NCBI RefSeq assembly: GCF_937924975.1 | Contig: NZ_CALEYG010000015.1 | Span: 58,542 to 122,541 of the forward strand | Length of the DNA: 64,000 bases | Reading direction: 5' to 3' | Source of the DNA: an uncultured Stomatobaculum sp. | Lineage (GTDB): Bacteria; Bacillota; Clostridia; Lachnospirales; Lachnospiraceae | In this document: piece after piece, positions 24,750-33,118 of the stretch | How the letters are laid out: every line of letters starts with the position of its first letter | Position numbering within the stretch: the first letter of the stretch is position 1 | The notes under the pieces: model-generated | What the model was told of the DNA's origin: nothing | What the model saw: only the letters and a program-made list of their open reading frames with translations | Database searches by the model: none | Made by a program: the position numbers and the translations under genes

Positions 24750-25953
24750 TCTCTCGAATACGGATGCGAATCTCCTGTTTGTTTCCGACGGGCGGGAGCG
24801 AAAGCTCTCGCTCCGCACGGAACTCTGCCGCGACAAGCGGGAAGACCGCTGGTACATCGATGCGGAGGCCTATGAAAAGGCGCTCGCGGGACGGGGCAGC
24901 ATGGTACAGGGGCTGCTCGCCGAGAGCGAGCGGGACGGGCTTCTGGTTGCGGAGGAAACCGAATACCGTGCGGTGGAACTGCTGGCGCGATTTTTAAAAC
25001 TCGCGCGGAAGCAGGTGCTCGGAGACGAAAAAGCGGAAGAACTCCGCACGGTCATTGTGTTGCCGGATTACCGGCTCGCGTTTGTGCGGGAGCTCGCGGC
25101 GCTGTTGCCGCAGTTCGACTTTCCGGCAGAGAGAACGCGCCTCGTAAGCCGCGAGGAGAGCTTTCTCGCCTTTATCTCGGCGGAACCGGACCTGCGCGCC
25201 GCGGGCGAGGTGGGACTCTTTGACCTCGCGGAGAAGTCGCTCTGTTTTTATATGGCGCGTGAAAAGAAAGAAAAGGGAAGAAGCTGCCTCTATGCGGAAC
25301 AGCGAAAGCTTCGCGATGCCTTTACGCTTCGCATGCTCTCGACGCCGCAGGGAGAGCGCATGGCCGATCAGGTGCTGTCGGTCAGTGCCGAGCGGCTTCT
25401 CCGGAATCGCCATTTTGCAAGTGTGATTCTGACCGGCGAGGGCTTTAACCGCATGAGCTGGTCGGAGGGCTTTCAGCGCACAATCTGCAAGGGACAGCGT
25501 AAGCTGTACCAAGAGAAGGAACTGTTTGCGCGCGGCGGGGTTGAGGCCTGCCGTCTCGCGGAGAACAGCGGCACGGCGCCGCGCCTGATCTGTGCGGGCC
25601 GGGCGGCTGCGCAGATTTCGCTCCCGGTGAAACAATACGGCGAAGAGCGGGAGCTGGTGCTCGTCGAGGCGGGCGAATCGCTGCTCACAGCGGGCGGTCG
25701 CTTTCGTCTGCTGCCCGAAGACAGAAAAGAGCTGCTGCTCACAGTCGGCGCCGGCCCGCGCGGCGCGGCGCAGACCCTCGGCGTGCCGCTTGGCTTTTTG
25801 CCGGAGCGGGAGGAGAAGAGCTGTTATGTCGATTGCGCATTCCGCTTTGGGGATGAGCGCACCGTTTCGCTGAAGCTTCGCGACGCCGGGTTCGGAGAGA
25901 TTTATCCGCCGGGCGGCGAGGTACTCACGCAGGAGGTGGAACTGTGGGAGTAA
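24730..25953 (+). CDS. DUF5716-type protein with a divergent Hsp70/actin-like fold
   Basis: The 407-aa protein is DUF5716, always seen by me beside DUF5717. By eye it follows the Hsp70/actin ATPase plan: a phosphate-1-like start YLGIDLSNTDANLLFV (3-18), a strand-helix RTVIVLPDYRLAFVRELAAL (106-125), a phosphate-2-like GEVGLFDLAEKSLCFYM (159-175) and an adenosine-site-like SVILTGEGFNRMSWSEGF (231-248) followed by FARGGVEACRL (266-276), as in Hsp70 GGSTRIP and VAxGAA. The glycines of phosphate 2 are lost, so ATP hydrolysis is doubtful. The C-terminal 120 residues are beta-rich, like a substrate domain. Function unknown; chaperone-like is an inference. Confidence 0.72.
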   Translation: MQYLGIDLSNTDANLLFVSDGRERKLSLRTELCRDKREDRWYIDAEAYEKALAGRGSMVQGLLAESERDGLLVAEETEYRAVELLARFLKLARKQVLGDEKAEELRTVIVLPDYRLAFVRELAALLPQFDFPAERTRLVSREESFLAFISAEPDLRAAGEVGLFDLAEKSLCFYMAREKKEKGRSCLYAEQRKLRDAFTLRMLSTPQGERMADQVLSVSAERLLRNRHFASVILTGEGFNRMSWSEGFQRTICKGQRKLYQEKELFARGGVEACRLAENSGTAPRLICAGRAAAQISLPVKQYGEERELVLVEAGESLLTAGGRFRLLPEDRKELLLTVGAGPRGAAQTLGVPLGFLPEREEKSCYVDCAFRFGDERTVSLKLRDAGFGEIYPPGGEVLTQEVELWE

Positions 25954-26759
25954 TACTGGTTGGCAAGAATAATCCGAGAGAGCGGCTCTATCTCGAGAAT
26001 CTGGGCATTCACGCGGAGACCGCGGAAGAGCTCTCTTATCTGATTCTCAAGTATCCGCCGCTGTTTCTCGAGGGCTTTGTCGGTGAGGCGTTTTTTACCT
26101 TTGTGGAGCGGGGAGCGCTGCAACCGGCGCTCGCGCAGGAGCTCCGGAGTTACCGGGGCGAGAATGCGCGAAACGAAGAGGTACTCGCGCGCTTTCTCGC
26201 GCGGAGCGGCTACGCGAGCCCGAGACAGCAGAGCATGTTTTTGCAGGACGCGAAGGAATATCTCGCGCTTCCCCGGGAGAGAGCCGAGTTAAAGCGGGGC
26301 GACCTCTTTTTCTCGCTCCGGAAATACGGGAAAGCGGTCGGCGCCTACGAGAGAGCGCTTGCGGACGACAAGCTGGACCGCGCCTCGAAGAGTCGCCTTC
26401 TGGACCGCGAGGGCGCGGCGCTCGCGAATCTCTTTCTCTCGGACCGCGCGTTCGACTGTTTTCAGGAGGCCTATGCGCTCGGGCGGGACAGAAATACCAT
26501 CAAGCGCATGTATTTCCTCGCGGAGACCGAGACGGACGAGACACTGAAGGCGCGTTTCCGGCGGGAACTGCCGGAGATGCGGGACAGCGAGAAAGCGCGT
26601 TGGGAAGAACAGTTGCGCGAAGTGACGTCGCGCGGCGCAACGGGCAGAGAAGCAAAAGAGGTCGCAGCCGTTTTTGCCGAACAGGATGAGACAAAGCGCC
26701 GTGCGCTCGAAGAAAAAATCATTGCGCAGTGGCGGGAAGAATACCGGAGCATGGTCTAA
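25944..26759 (+). CDS. TPR-like protein, third gene of the DUF5717 operon
   Basis: The 271-aa soluble, helical protein has recognisable tetratricopeptide-like pairs in its middle (about 114-180, GDLFFSLRKYGKAVGAYERAL and AALANLFLSDRAFDCFQEAY) and a highly charged C-terminal helix. The start is a GTG at 25944 with AGGAGG at 25931-25936, overlapping the DUF5716 frame by 10 nt. The start VILVGKNNPRERLYLENLGI resembles no family I can name. Tight overlap with the two upstream genes implies joint production and probably a shared complex. Confidence 0.68.
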   Translation: MGVILVGKNNPRERLYLENLGIHAETAEELSYLILKYPPLFLEGFVGEAFFTFVERGALQPALAQELRSYRGENARNEEVLARFLARSGYASPRQQSMFLQDAKEYLALPRERAELKRGDLFFSLRKYGKAVGAYERALADDKLDRASKSRLLDREGAALANLFLSDRAFDCFQEAYALGRDRNTIKRMYFLAETETDETLKARFRRELPEMRDSEKARWEEQLREVTSRGATGREAKEVAAVFAEQDETKRRALEEKIIAQWREEYRSMV

Positions 26760-26798
26760 AGACCGGCCCGGATGAGACAAACGCAGAGAGGACTGAAT

Positions 26799-29438
26799 AT
26801 GAAAATACTGCCGAAGACTTATACGCCCTCGGAGATTGAGGATAAGCTGTATCAGAGATGGATGGACCGCGGCTATTTCCATGCCGAGGTGGATGAAAAG
26901 AAGAAGGCGTTCTGCATTGTCATGCCGCCGCCGAATATCACGGGACAGCTGCACATGGGCCATGCGCTCGACAATACGATGCAGGACATCCTGATTCGTT
27001 TCCGGAGAATGCAGGGCTACTCCGCTCTCTGGCAGCCGGGCACGGATCACGCGGCGATCGCGACCGAGGTCAAGGTCATCGAGAAGCTCAAAAAAGAGGG
27101 CAGAGACAAGGAGGAGCTCGGCAGAGAGAAGTTCCTCGAAGAGTGCTGGGCGTGGAAGGATGAATACGGCAGCCGCATCATCAACCAGTTAAAGAAACTC
27201 GGCTCCTCCGCGGACTGGGACAGAGAGCGCTTCACGATGGACGAGGGCTGCTCGGAGGCTGTGAAAGAGGTCTTCCTGCGCCTCTATGAGAAGGGCTACA
27301 TCTACCGCGGCAGCCGCATCATCAACTGGTGCCCGGTCTGTCAGACCACGATTTCCGATGCGGAAGTCGAGCACGTCGACAAGGACGGCTTCTTCTGGCA
27401 CATCAAGTACCCGATTGTCGGCGAAGACGGCGCCTTTGTCGAGATTGCGACCACGAGACCGGAGACCTTGCTCGGCGATACCGCCGTTGCGGTGAACCCG
27501 GACGATGCGCGCTACACGGCGCTGGTCGGTAAGATGTTAAAGCTTCCGCTCACGGACCGCGAGATTCCGGTCATCGCGGACAGCTATGTGGATCCCGAAT
27601 TCGGAACCGGCTGCGTGAAGATCACACCGGCGCACGACCCGAACGACTTTGAGGTCGGCAAGCGCCACAACCTGCCGGAAATCACGATTTTAAACGACGA
27701 CGCGACGATTCGCTGCCCGGGTTCGCCCTATGACGGCATGGACCGCTACGAGGCGCGAAAGGCCATTGTCAGGGACCTCGAGGCAGCGGGGCTCCTCGTG
27801 AAGGTCGTGCCGCACAGCCATGCGGTCGGCGTACACGACCGTTGCAAGACCGTCATTGAGCCGATGATCAAGCCCCAGTGGTTTGTGAAGATGGAGGAGA
27901 TGGCAAAGCCGGCGATTGCGGCGCTGAAGAGCGGCGAGCTCAAGTTTGTGCCGGAGAGCTACGGCAAGACTTACTTAAACTGGCTCGAGGGTATTCACGA
28001 CTGGTGCATCTCCCGCCAGCTCTGGTGGGGTCACCGGATTCCGGCTTATTACTGCGACAAATGCGGCGAAGTGGTCGTGGCGCGCGAGATGCCGCATACC
28101 TGCCCGCACTGCGGCGGCCACAGCTTCCGTCAGGAAGAAGACACGCTCGACACCTGGTTCAGTTCGGCGCTCTGGCCGTTCTCGACCCTCGGCTGGCCGA
28201 AGGATACGCCCGAGTACCGCTATTTCTACCCGACCGATGTGCTCGTGACCGGCTATGACATCATTTTCTTCTGGGTCATCCGCATGGTCTTCTCCGGCAT
28301 TGAGCAGACCGGGAAGCTTCCCTTCCACACGGTGCTGATTCACGGTCTGGTGCGCGACTCCGAGGGCAGAAAGATGTCCAAGTCGCTCGGCAACGGCATC
28401 GATCCGCTTGAGGTCATTGAGCGCTACGGCGCGGACGCACTGCGCCTCACGCTGATGACAGGCAATGCGCCGGGCAACGACATGCGCTTCTACTGGGAGA
28501 GAGTGGAATCCGCGCGCAACTTTGCGAATAAGATCTGGAACGCGGCGCGCTTTATCGAGATGAATCTCGGCGAGACCATGCCGGCGGAGCCCGCAGCTTC
28601 GGCGCTCCTCGCGCAGGACCGCTGGGTGTTGCATCAGCTGAACCGGCTCACCGGAGAAGTCACCGAGAACCTCGAGAAGTTCGAACTCGGCATTGCCCTT
28701 CAGAAGGTCTATGACTTTATCTGGGAGGAGTTCTGCGACTGGTACATCGAGATGGTGAAGCCGCGCCTCTGGAACAAAGAGGACCCGACCCGCGAGGCCG
28801 CGCTCTGGACGCTCCGCGAGGTCTTAAGCCGCGCGCTGAAGCTTCTCCACCCCTTCATGCCCTTCATCACCGAGGAAGTGTTCCTGAGCTTAAACGAAGA
28901 GGACAGCATCATGGTCTCGCCCTGGCCGGTCGAAGAAGCGCGTTTCGTGTTCCCGGAGGATGCGGCCGAAGTGGAGCGCGTCAAAGATGCGGTCCGTGAA
29001 ATCCGCCGCATCCGCACTTCGATGAATGTCGCGCCGGGACAGCAGGCAGAGGTCTTTGTGGTATCCGAGGACGAGGCTGTGCTCGACAGCTTCCGCCGCG
29101 CGGAGGATTTCTTCCGCGTGCTCGGCCGCGCTTCGGAGGTAAAGCTTCAGAAGGACAAGACCGGCATTCGGGAGGATGCGGTCTCGGCCGTCATCCCGGG
29201 CGCCATGATTTACATTCCGTTTGCGGACCTCGTCGATGTCGAGAAGGAGAAGGAGCGCCTCGCCAAAGAAGAGGCGCGGCTCGAAAATGAGATTGCGCGC
29301 GCGGACGGCATGCTCCGGAATGAGAAGTTCCTCGCAAAGGCACCGGCCGATAAGGTCGCTGCCGAGCAGGAGAAGCGGAAAAAGTACGAGGAAATGCTGG
29401 AAAAAGTGCGCGAGCAGAGAAAGATGCTCGGCGCATAA
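26799..29438 (+). CDS. valS: Valyl-tRNA synthetase
   Basis: ValRS charges tRNA-Val. The 879-aa protein has class I motifs HMGH at 52-55 (PPPNITGQLHMGHALDNT) and KMSKS at 525-529, the editing domain between them, a zinc-like CDKCG ... CPHCGG insertion, the anticodon-binding helices, and a C-terminal coiled coil (EKERLAKEEARLENEIARAD). The ATG at 26799 follows GAGAGGA; the frame opens nine codons earlier without a site. folC starts 12 bases after the stop, the usual Firmicutes valS-folC pair. Confidence 0.97.
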   Translation: MKILPKTYTPSEIEDKLYQRWMDRGYFHAEVDEKKKAFCIVMPPPNITGQLHMGHALDNTMQDILIRFRRMQGYSALWQPGTDHAAIATEVKVIEKLKKEGRDKEELGREKFLEECWAWKDEYGSRIINQLKKLGSSADWDRERFTMDEGCSEAVKEVFLRLYEKGYIYRGSRIINWCPVCQTTISDAEVEHVDKDGFFWHIKYPIVGEDGAFVEIATTRPETLLGDTAVAVNPDDARYTALVGKMLKLPLTDREIPVIADSYVDPEFGTGCVKITPAHDPNDFEVGKRHNLPEITILNDDATIRCPGSPYDGMDRYEARKAIVRDLEAAGLLVKVVPHSHAVGVHDRCKTVIEPMIKPQWFVKMEEMAKPAIAALKSGELKFVPESYGKTYLNWLEGIHDWCISRQLWWGHRIPAYYCDKCGEVVVAREMPHTCPHCGGHSFRQEEDTLDTWFSSALWPFSTLGWPKDTPEYRYFYPTDVLVTGYDIIFFWVIRMVFSGIEQTGKLPFHTVLIHGLVRDSEGRKMSKSLGNGIDPLEVIERYGADALRLTLMTGNAPGNDMRFYWERVESARNFANKIWNAARFIEMNLGETMPAEPAASALLAQDRWVLHQLNRLTGEVTENLEKFELGIALQKVYDFIWEEFCDWYIEMVKPRLWNKEDPTREAALWTLREVLSRALKLLHPFMPFITEEVFLSLNEEDSIMVSPWPVEEARFVFPEDAAEVERVKDAVREIRRIRTSMNVAPGQQAEVFVVSEDEAVLDSFRRAEDFFRVLGRASEVKLQKDKTGIREDAVSAVIPGAMIYIPFADLVDVEKEKERLAKEEARLENEIARADGMLRNEKFLAKAPADKVAAEQEKRKKYEEMLEKVREQRKMLGA

Positions 29439-29450
29439 CGAGGGAAAACG

Positions 29451-30695
29451 ATGGCGGAAGAGAGGCGTTGCCCCGATGATTTGCCTATGTGGGGCGAGAA
29501 GAAGACTTCCGTACCGGAAGTCAGGGCATTTTTAGATGCGCTCGGCGCGCCGGATCGCGCGTTCCGGGTCATTCATGTCGCGGGAACCAACGGCAAGGGC
29601 TCGGTCTGCGCCTATCTGACGGAGGCACTCTGCCGCGCGGGGTACCGTGTCGGTACCTTCGTCTCGCCGCATCTCGTGGACATACGAGAACGCATTCTGA
29701 TCGACGGGAAGATGGTCTCTTCGGAAGCCTTCCGGGCAGCCGCGGAGACGGTGAAGTGCCAAGGAGAGGCAGAGGTACAGGCCGACCGGAATTTTCCCGC
29801 CTACTTTGAATATCTCTACTACATGGCCATGTTGCTCTTCCGGGAGGCAGGTTGCGAAGTTGTCGTACTTGAGACCGGGCTCGGCGGACGGCTCGACGCG
29901 ACAAATAGCTGCGCGCCCTGCCTTACCGTGCTGACCAGCATAAGCCTTGACCACATGCAGTATCTCGGCGACACAGTTGAGAAAATTGCGGCGGAAAAGG
30001 CAGGTATCATCAAGAAAACGGTCCCGGTGGTCTATTTAGACGCAGTGCCTTCGGTCACAGCTGTCATTGCGGCGAAGGCGCGGGAGATGCAGGCACCCGC
30101 CTATCCGGTCGCGCCGAACCCGACGGACACGCGTTTCGCCTTTTTGCCGGCTGCGTACCAGCGGGAAAATGCGGCGCTCGCCGCAAAGGCGTTTCAGGTC
30201 TTTTCGGAAGGAGAGACCGGGGACGCGCGGCGACGTACGGCGGCAGTCTCCTTTCCGGAGGCCGTCCGCGCGACAGTCTGGACAGGCCGTATGCAGGAAA
30301 TACATCCCGATGTATTTCTGGACGGCGCACACAATGCCGACGGCGTGCTGCGAATGGCGGAGGCCGGGGCAGCACTTGCGGCGCAGCGCGGTAAGAAGCC
30401 GCTCCTGCTGACTTCGTCTGTGCAGGATAAGGAACTCTCTGCGATTGCGGAGACCTTTGTGAAAGTCCTGCGACCGGCTTGCGTTTACATCGCGCCGCTT
30501 CACACTTCGCGCGGAACGGAAGTACACGCGCTCGCGGACATCTACCGCAAGGCAGGGGCGACCGCGGTGAAGACATACGGGAGTGTCGGGGAAGCCCTCC
30601 GGCAGGCGAGAGGGGAGCAGGCGGAGGACGCGATTTTATTCATCGCGGGCTCGCTCTATCTGGCAGGTGAAATTTTGGCGGAGGAAAGCAAATGA
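29451..30695 (+). CDS. folC: Folylpolyglutamate synthase / dihydrofolate synthase
   Basis: FolC adds glutamate to dihydropteroate and to folates. The 414-aa Mur-ligase-family protein has the ATP loop VAGTNGKGSVCAYL (about 44-57), the motif SPHLVDIRERI, ETGLGGRLDATN and SLDHMQYLGDTVEKIAAEKAGIIK, and the C-terminal domain motif FLDGAHNADG. Length is normal. It begins 12 bases after valS and its stop overlaps a 48-codon gene by 4 nt. Folate supply may matter to the ftcD-fchA-fhs genes further right. Confidence 0.96.
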   Translation: MAEERRCPDDLPMWGEKKTSVPEVRAFLDALGAPDRAFRVIHVAGTNGKGSVCAYLTEALCRAGYRVGTFVSPHLVDIRERILIDGKMVSSEAFRAAAETVKCQGEAEVQADRNFPAYFEYLYYMAMLLFREAGCEVVVLETGLGGRLDATNSCAPCLTVLTSISLDHMQYLGDTVEKIAAEKAGIIKKTVPVVYLDAVPSVTAVIAAKAREMQAPAYPVAPNPTDTRFAFLPAAYQRENAALAAKAFQVFSEGETGDARRRTAAVSFPEAVRATVWTGRMQEIHPDVFLDGAHNADGVLRMAEAGAALAAQRGKKPLLLTSSVQDKELSAIAETFVKVLRPACVYIAPLHTSRGTEVHALADIYRKAGATAVKTYGSVGEALRQARGEQAEDAILFIAGSLYLAGEILAEESK

Positions 30696-30838
30696 TTAAT
30701 TTTGACGAGGAGATCCGGAACTACCGCTCGAGCCTTGAAATTTCAGCGGTGGAAGATGCGATTGTGCGGAGCGATCTCACGGACATGAAGGATATTTTGA
30801 TGGAGCTCTTAAAGCGGAGCGGAGAGACAGAAGCATGA
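30692..30838 (+). CDS. Conserved 48-aa protein between folC and the TPR gene
   Basis: A short gene fills the gap exactly. Its ATG overlaps the folC TGA and its own TGA overlaps the ATG of the next gene, both as ATGA. The product starts MINFDEEIRNYRSSLEISAV and ends MKDILMELLKRSGETEA. It is acidic, helical and has no membrane segment. Similar tiny proteins with an N-terminal MINFDEE-type start occur beside folC in other Lachnospiraceae, as far as I recall. Function unknown. Coupling on both sides makes it very likely to be translated. Confidence 0.75.
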   Translation: MINFDEEIRNYRSSLEISAVEDAIVRSDLTDMKDILMELLKRSGETEA

Positions 30839-32178
30839 ATGTACTGGAGCGCAGCGTTCGAGCGGCCAACAGCTGCTACAATCGCGGCCTGCAGCTCGCG
30901 AGACAGAGGGATTTATCCGGAGCGGTGCCGTACTTAAAGCGCGCCCTGGAGCTCAACAAAGACCTGACGGATGCCAGAAATCTTCTGGGACTCATCTTTT
31001 ATGAGATGGGAGAGGTCGGCGATGCGCTCGTGCAGTGGGTCATCAGCATTGACCTCCGGACCGAAAACAACCGCGCGGTCTTTTATCTCGACGATGTCAG
31101 ACGGCGCGGCGGGCAGCTCGCTTCGTTCTCGAAGATGATCGAGCGCTACAATGTGGCGCTTGAGGCAACGAAAAACGGTAATTACGACACGGCGATTCAT
31201 CAGCTCGCCGGTATTGTCGCCCAGCATCCGAACTATGTGCGGGCAGGGCTTCTGCTCTCGCTCCTCTATATCGAGGCGGGCGATTATAAGCGGGCGGATC
31301 ACTATCTCAAACTGGTGCGGAAAACCGACCGCATGAACCAGACGGCGGTGCGCTATGCGGATGCCGCCGAGCGGGAGAAGCGGCGCATCCAGAAAAAGCA
31401 GGACAAACCGCGCGAGGAAATCGACAACGGCTCAAGAACCTATTCGCACCGGGAGATGTCGGACGACGAGGTTCTGATTCCCTCGACTTACCGCGAGAGC
31501 ACAGGCTGGCAGACCGGCCTGAACATTGCCATCGGCCTTTTGATCGGCGCGGCGGCGGTGATTTTTCTCTATATGCCGACCAAGCGGGCCGAGCTGAATT
31601 CGAGTCATAACGCCGAACTCCGGGAGATGGACCGGAAGCTCGCCTCCGCAAACAGCGCGCTCCGCGATATTGAGGTGAATCACAGCAGTGCGGAGGAAGA
31701 GAAGAGCGCGCTGCAGAGTCAGGTCGATATGCTGACCGAGGGCGAAAACAGCAAGCTTTCGCAGTACCAGAAGCTCGCGGGCATTCTGAACGACTTCCGG
31801 AACAATGACTATGCACACGCGGCCGAACTCTATGCGACCCTCGATGTCTCTCAGCTCACAGATATCGACGACGGCAGCGGCGTCTCGGTGCAGCAGATTT
31901 ATCAGTCGGTTGCCGGAAAAATGAACAGCGAGGGGTATTTGAGCCTCTACAGTCGCGCCGAAGTGCAGTTCCAGGCGGGAAATTACCGGGCGGCGATCGA
32001 TCTCTACGACAAGTCCCTCGCCATCAATCAGAATTACGAGCCGGCACTCTTCCGGAAGGCGATGGCCTATAAGGCTCTCGGAGACACGGAAAACGCGAAT
32101 ACCTTTTTTGCGGAAGTCATATCGCGCTTCCCGGGCACAGAACTCGCGAGACAGGCGGAGAGCGAGAAAACACAGTAA
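30835..32178 (+). CDS. Membrane-anchored tetratricopeptide-repeat protein
   Basis: The 447-aa protein has N-terminal TPRs in the cytoplasm (about 15-80 and 105-170: NRGLQLARQRDLSGAVPYLKRALEL, ATKNGNYDTAIHQLAGIV), a basic linker, a single membrane helix at about 225-247 (NIAIGLLIGAAAVIFLY), a coiled coil (about 253-305) and C-terminal TPRs outside (RAEVQFQAGNYRAAIDLYDKSLAI). No enzymatic motif is visible, so it is probably a scaffold in the envelope. It is coupled to folC through the 48-aa gene. A perfect 16-bp terminator follows. Confidence 0.82.
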   Translation: MNVLERSVRAANSCYNRGLQLARQRDLSGAVPYLKRALELNKDLTDARNLLGLIFYEMGEVGDALVQWVISIDLRTENNRAVFYLDDVRRRGGQLASFSKMIERYNVALEATKNGNYDTAIHQLAGIVAQHPNYVRAGLLLSLLYIEAGDYKRADHYLKLVRKTDRMNQTAVRYADAAEREKRRIQKKQDKPREEIDNGSRTYSHREMSDDEVLIPSTYRESTGWQTGLNIAIGLLIGAAAVIFLYMPTKRAELNSSHNAELREMDRKLASANSALRDIEVNHSSAEEEKSALQSQVDMLTEGENSKLSQYQKLAGILNDFRNNDYAHAAELYATLDVSQLTDIDDGSGVSVQQIYQSVAGKMNSEGYLSLYSRAEVQFQAGNYRAAIDLYDKSLAINQNYEPALFRKAMAYKALGDTENANTFFAEVISRFPGTELARQAESEKTQ

Positions 32179-32204
32179 AGCGGTGTGACAGGACAGACAA
32201 AGCA

Positions 32205-32240
32205 AAAGACCCGAACTCTCTGGAGAGTTCGGGTCTTTGA
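32205..32240. terminator. Bidirectional terminator between the TPR gene and yigZ
   Basis: A perfect 16-bp stem (32205-32220 with 32223-32238) has A residues on one side and T on the other. It can end transcription from both converging genes. Confidence 0.92.
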
Positions 32241-32265
32241 TTGCGGGCGCGAGTTTTCAGTAGGC

Positions 32266-32922
32266 TTATAGCTGTATGGGCGTGAGCTTTCCGTCTTGCT
32301 CGACACAGGTCAGCGTTTTGGTGCTCTCGGGTGTCAGGTTGCCGCCCGAGAGCTCGGTCAGCGCGGCGAGAAAGCGCGCGCTGTCCTCGGCCCGAAAGAG
32401 GAGGCAGAGAGACACTTCCGCGAGAAAGTCGAGGGAGAGCACGGTGCCCGCACAGTCCTCGGCGAGGCGGGACACTTTTCCGTAGAGACCGTAGTCGACG
32501 GTCAGGGAGAGCTGCACGGCAGGCAGCAATTCCGCGATGACAGCTTGCTCGAGCGCGCCCTTGGCCGCCGCCGTATAGGCGCGGACCAGACCGCCGGTGC
32601 CGAGCTTGATGCCGCCGAAGTAGCGGGTCACCGTGACAAGCGTATTGCAAAGCGAAGCCGCGCGGAGCAGGTCTAACATCGGGAGTCCCGCGGTCTTCGC
32701 GGGTTCGCCGTCGTCGGAGGATTTTTCAAGCGGCGGATTGCCAAAGAGCACATAGGCCGAGCAGACATGCCGGGCGTCGTAGTGTTCTTTCCGGACGGCC
32801 GCCAGGATTTCCGCGACCTCTGCCTCACTCCGCACAAAGAAACTCTGCGCCAGGAAGCGGGACTTCTTTTCTTCCAGTTCGGCTCTGCCGCTCTTCAGTA
32901 GGGTATACCGGCATTCGGGCAT
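32266..32922 (-). CDS. yigZ: YigZ/IMPACT family protein
   Basis: The 218-aa protein has the family start with KKSRFLAQSFFVRSEAE, the central signature DDGEPAKTAGLPML, and VTVTRYFGGIKLGTGGLVRAY, followed by the smaller C-terminal ferredoxin-like domain. YigZ is related to eukaryotic IMPACT, which affects Gcn2 signalling. The bacterial role is unsettled, though nucleic-acid or ribosome binding has been suggested. AGGAGG lies a few bases before the ATG at 32922. It is a single gene convergent with the TPR gene. Confidence 0.93.
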   Translation of the reverse strand: MPECRYTLLKSGRAELEEKKSRFLAQSFFVRSEAEVAEILAAVRKEHYDARHVCSAYVLFGNPPLEKSSDDGEPAKTAGLPMLDLLRAASLCNTLVTVTRYFGGIKLGTGGLVRAYTAAAKGALEQAVIAELLPAVQLSLTVDYGLYGKVSRLAEDCAGTVLSLDFLAEVSLCLLFRAEDSARFLAALTELSGGNLTPESTKTLTCVEQDGKLTPIQL

Positions 32923-33072
32923 GAAGGACCTCCTTGTTCTGTCACAGGGTACTGTGACAGGAATATTTCGTTAAAATCTTAGCATAGCATTGCAGACAGC
33001 GGAAATGCAAGGAGAGCGGCAAAGGCCCTGCTGGAAGGCGGCGGGGGACTGCTGGAGTTCGGGGGTGACTCA

Positions 33073-33081
33073 TGATATACT
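33073..33081 (+). promoter_or_regulatory. Extended -10 promoter of the class A PBP gene
   Basis: TGA-TATACT (33073-33081) fits an extended -10. The -35 position reads TGGAGT, which is weak. Confidence 0.5.
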
Positions 33082-33118
33082 AGAGTGAACTCTCAAAATT
33101 TTTTCAAAGGAGTGCGCA

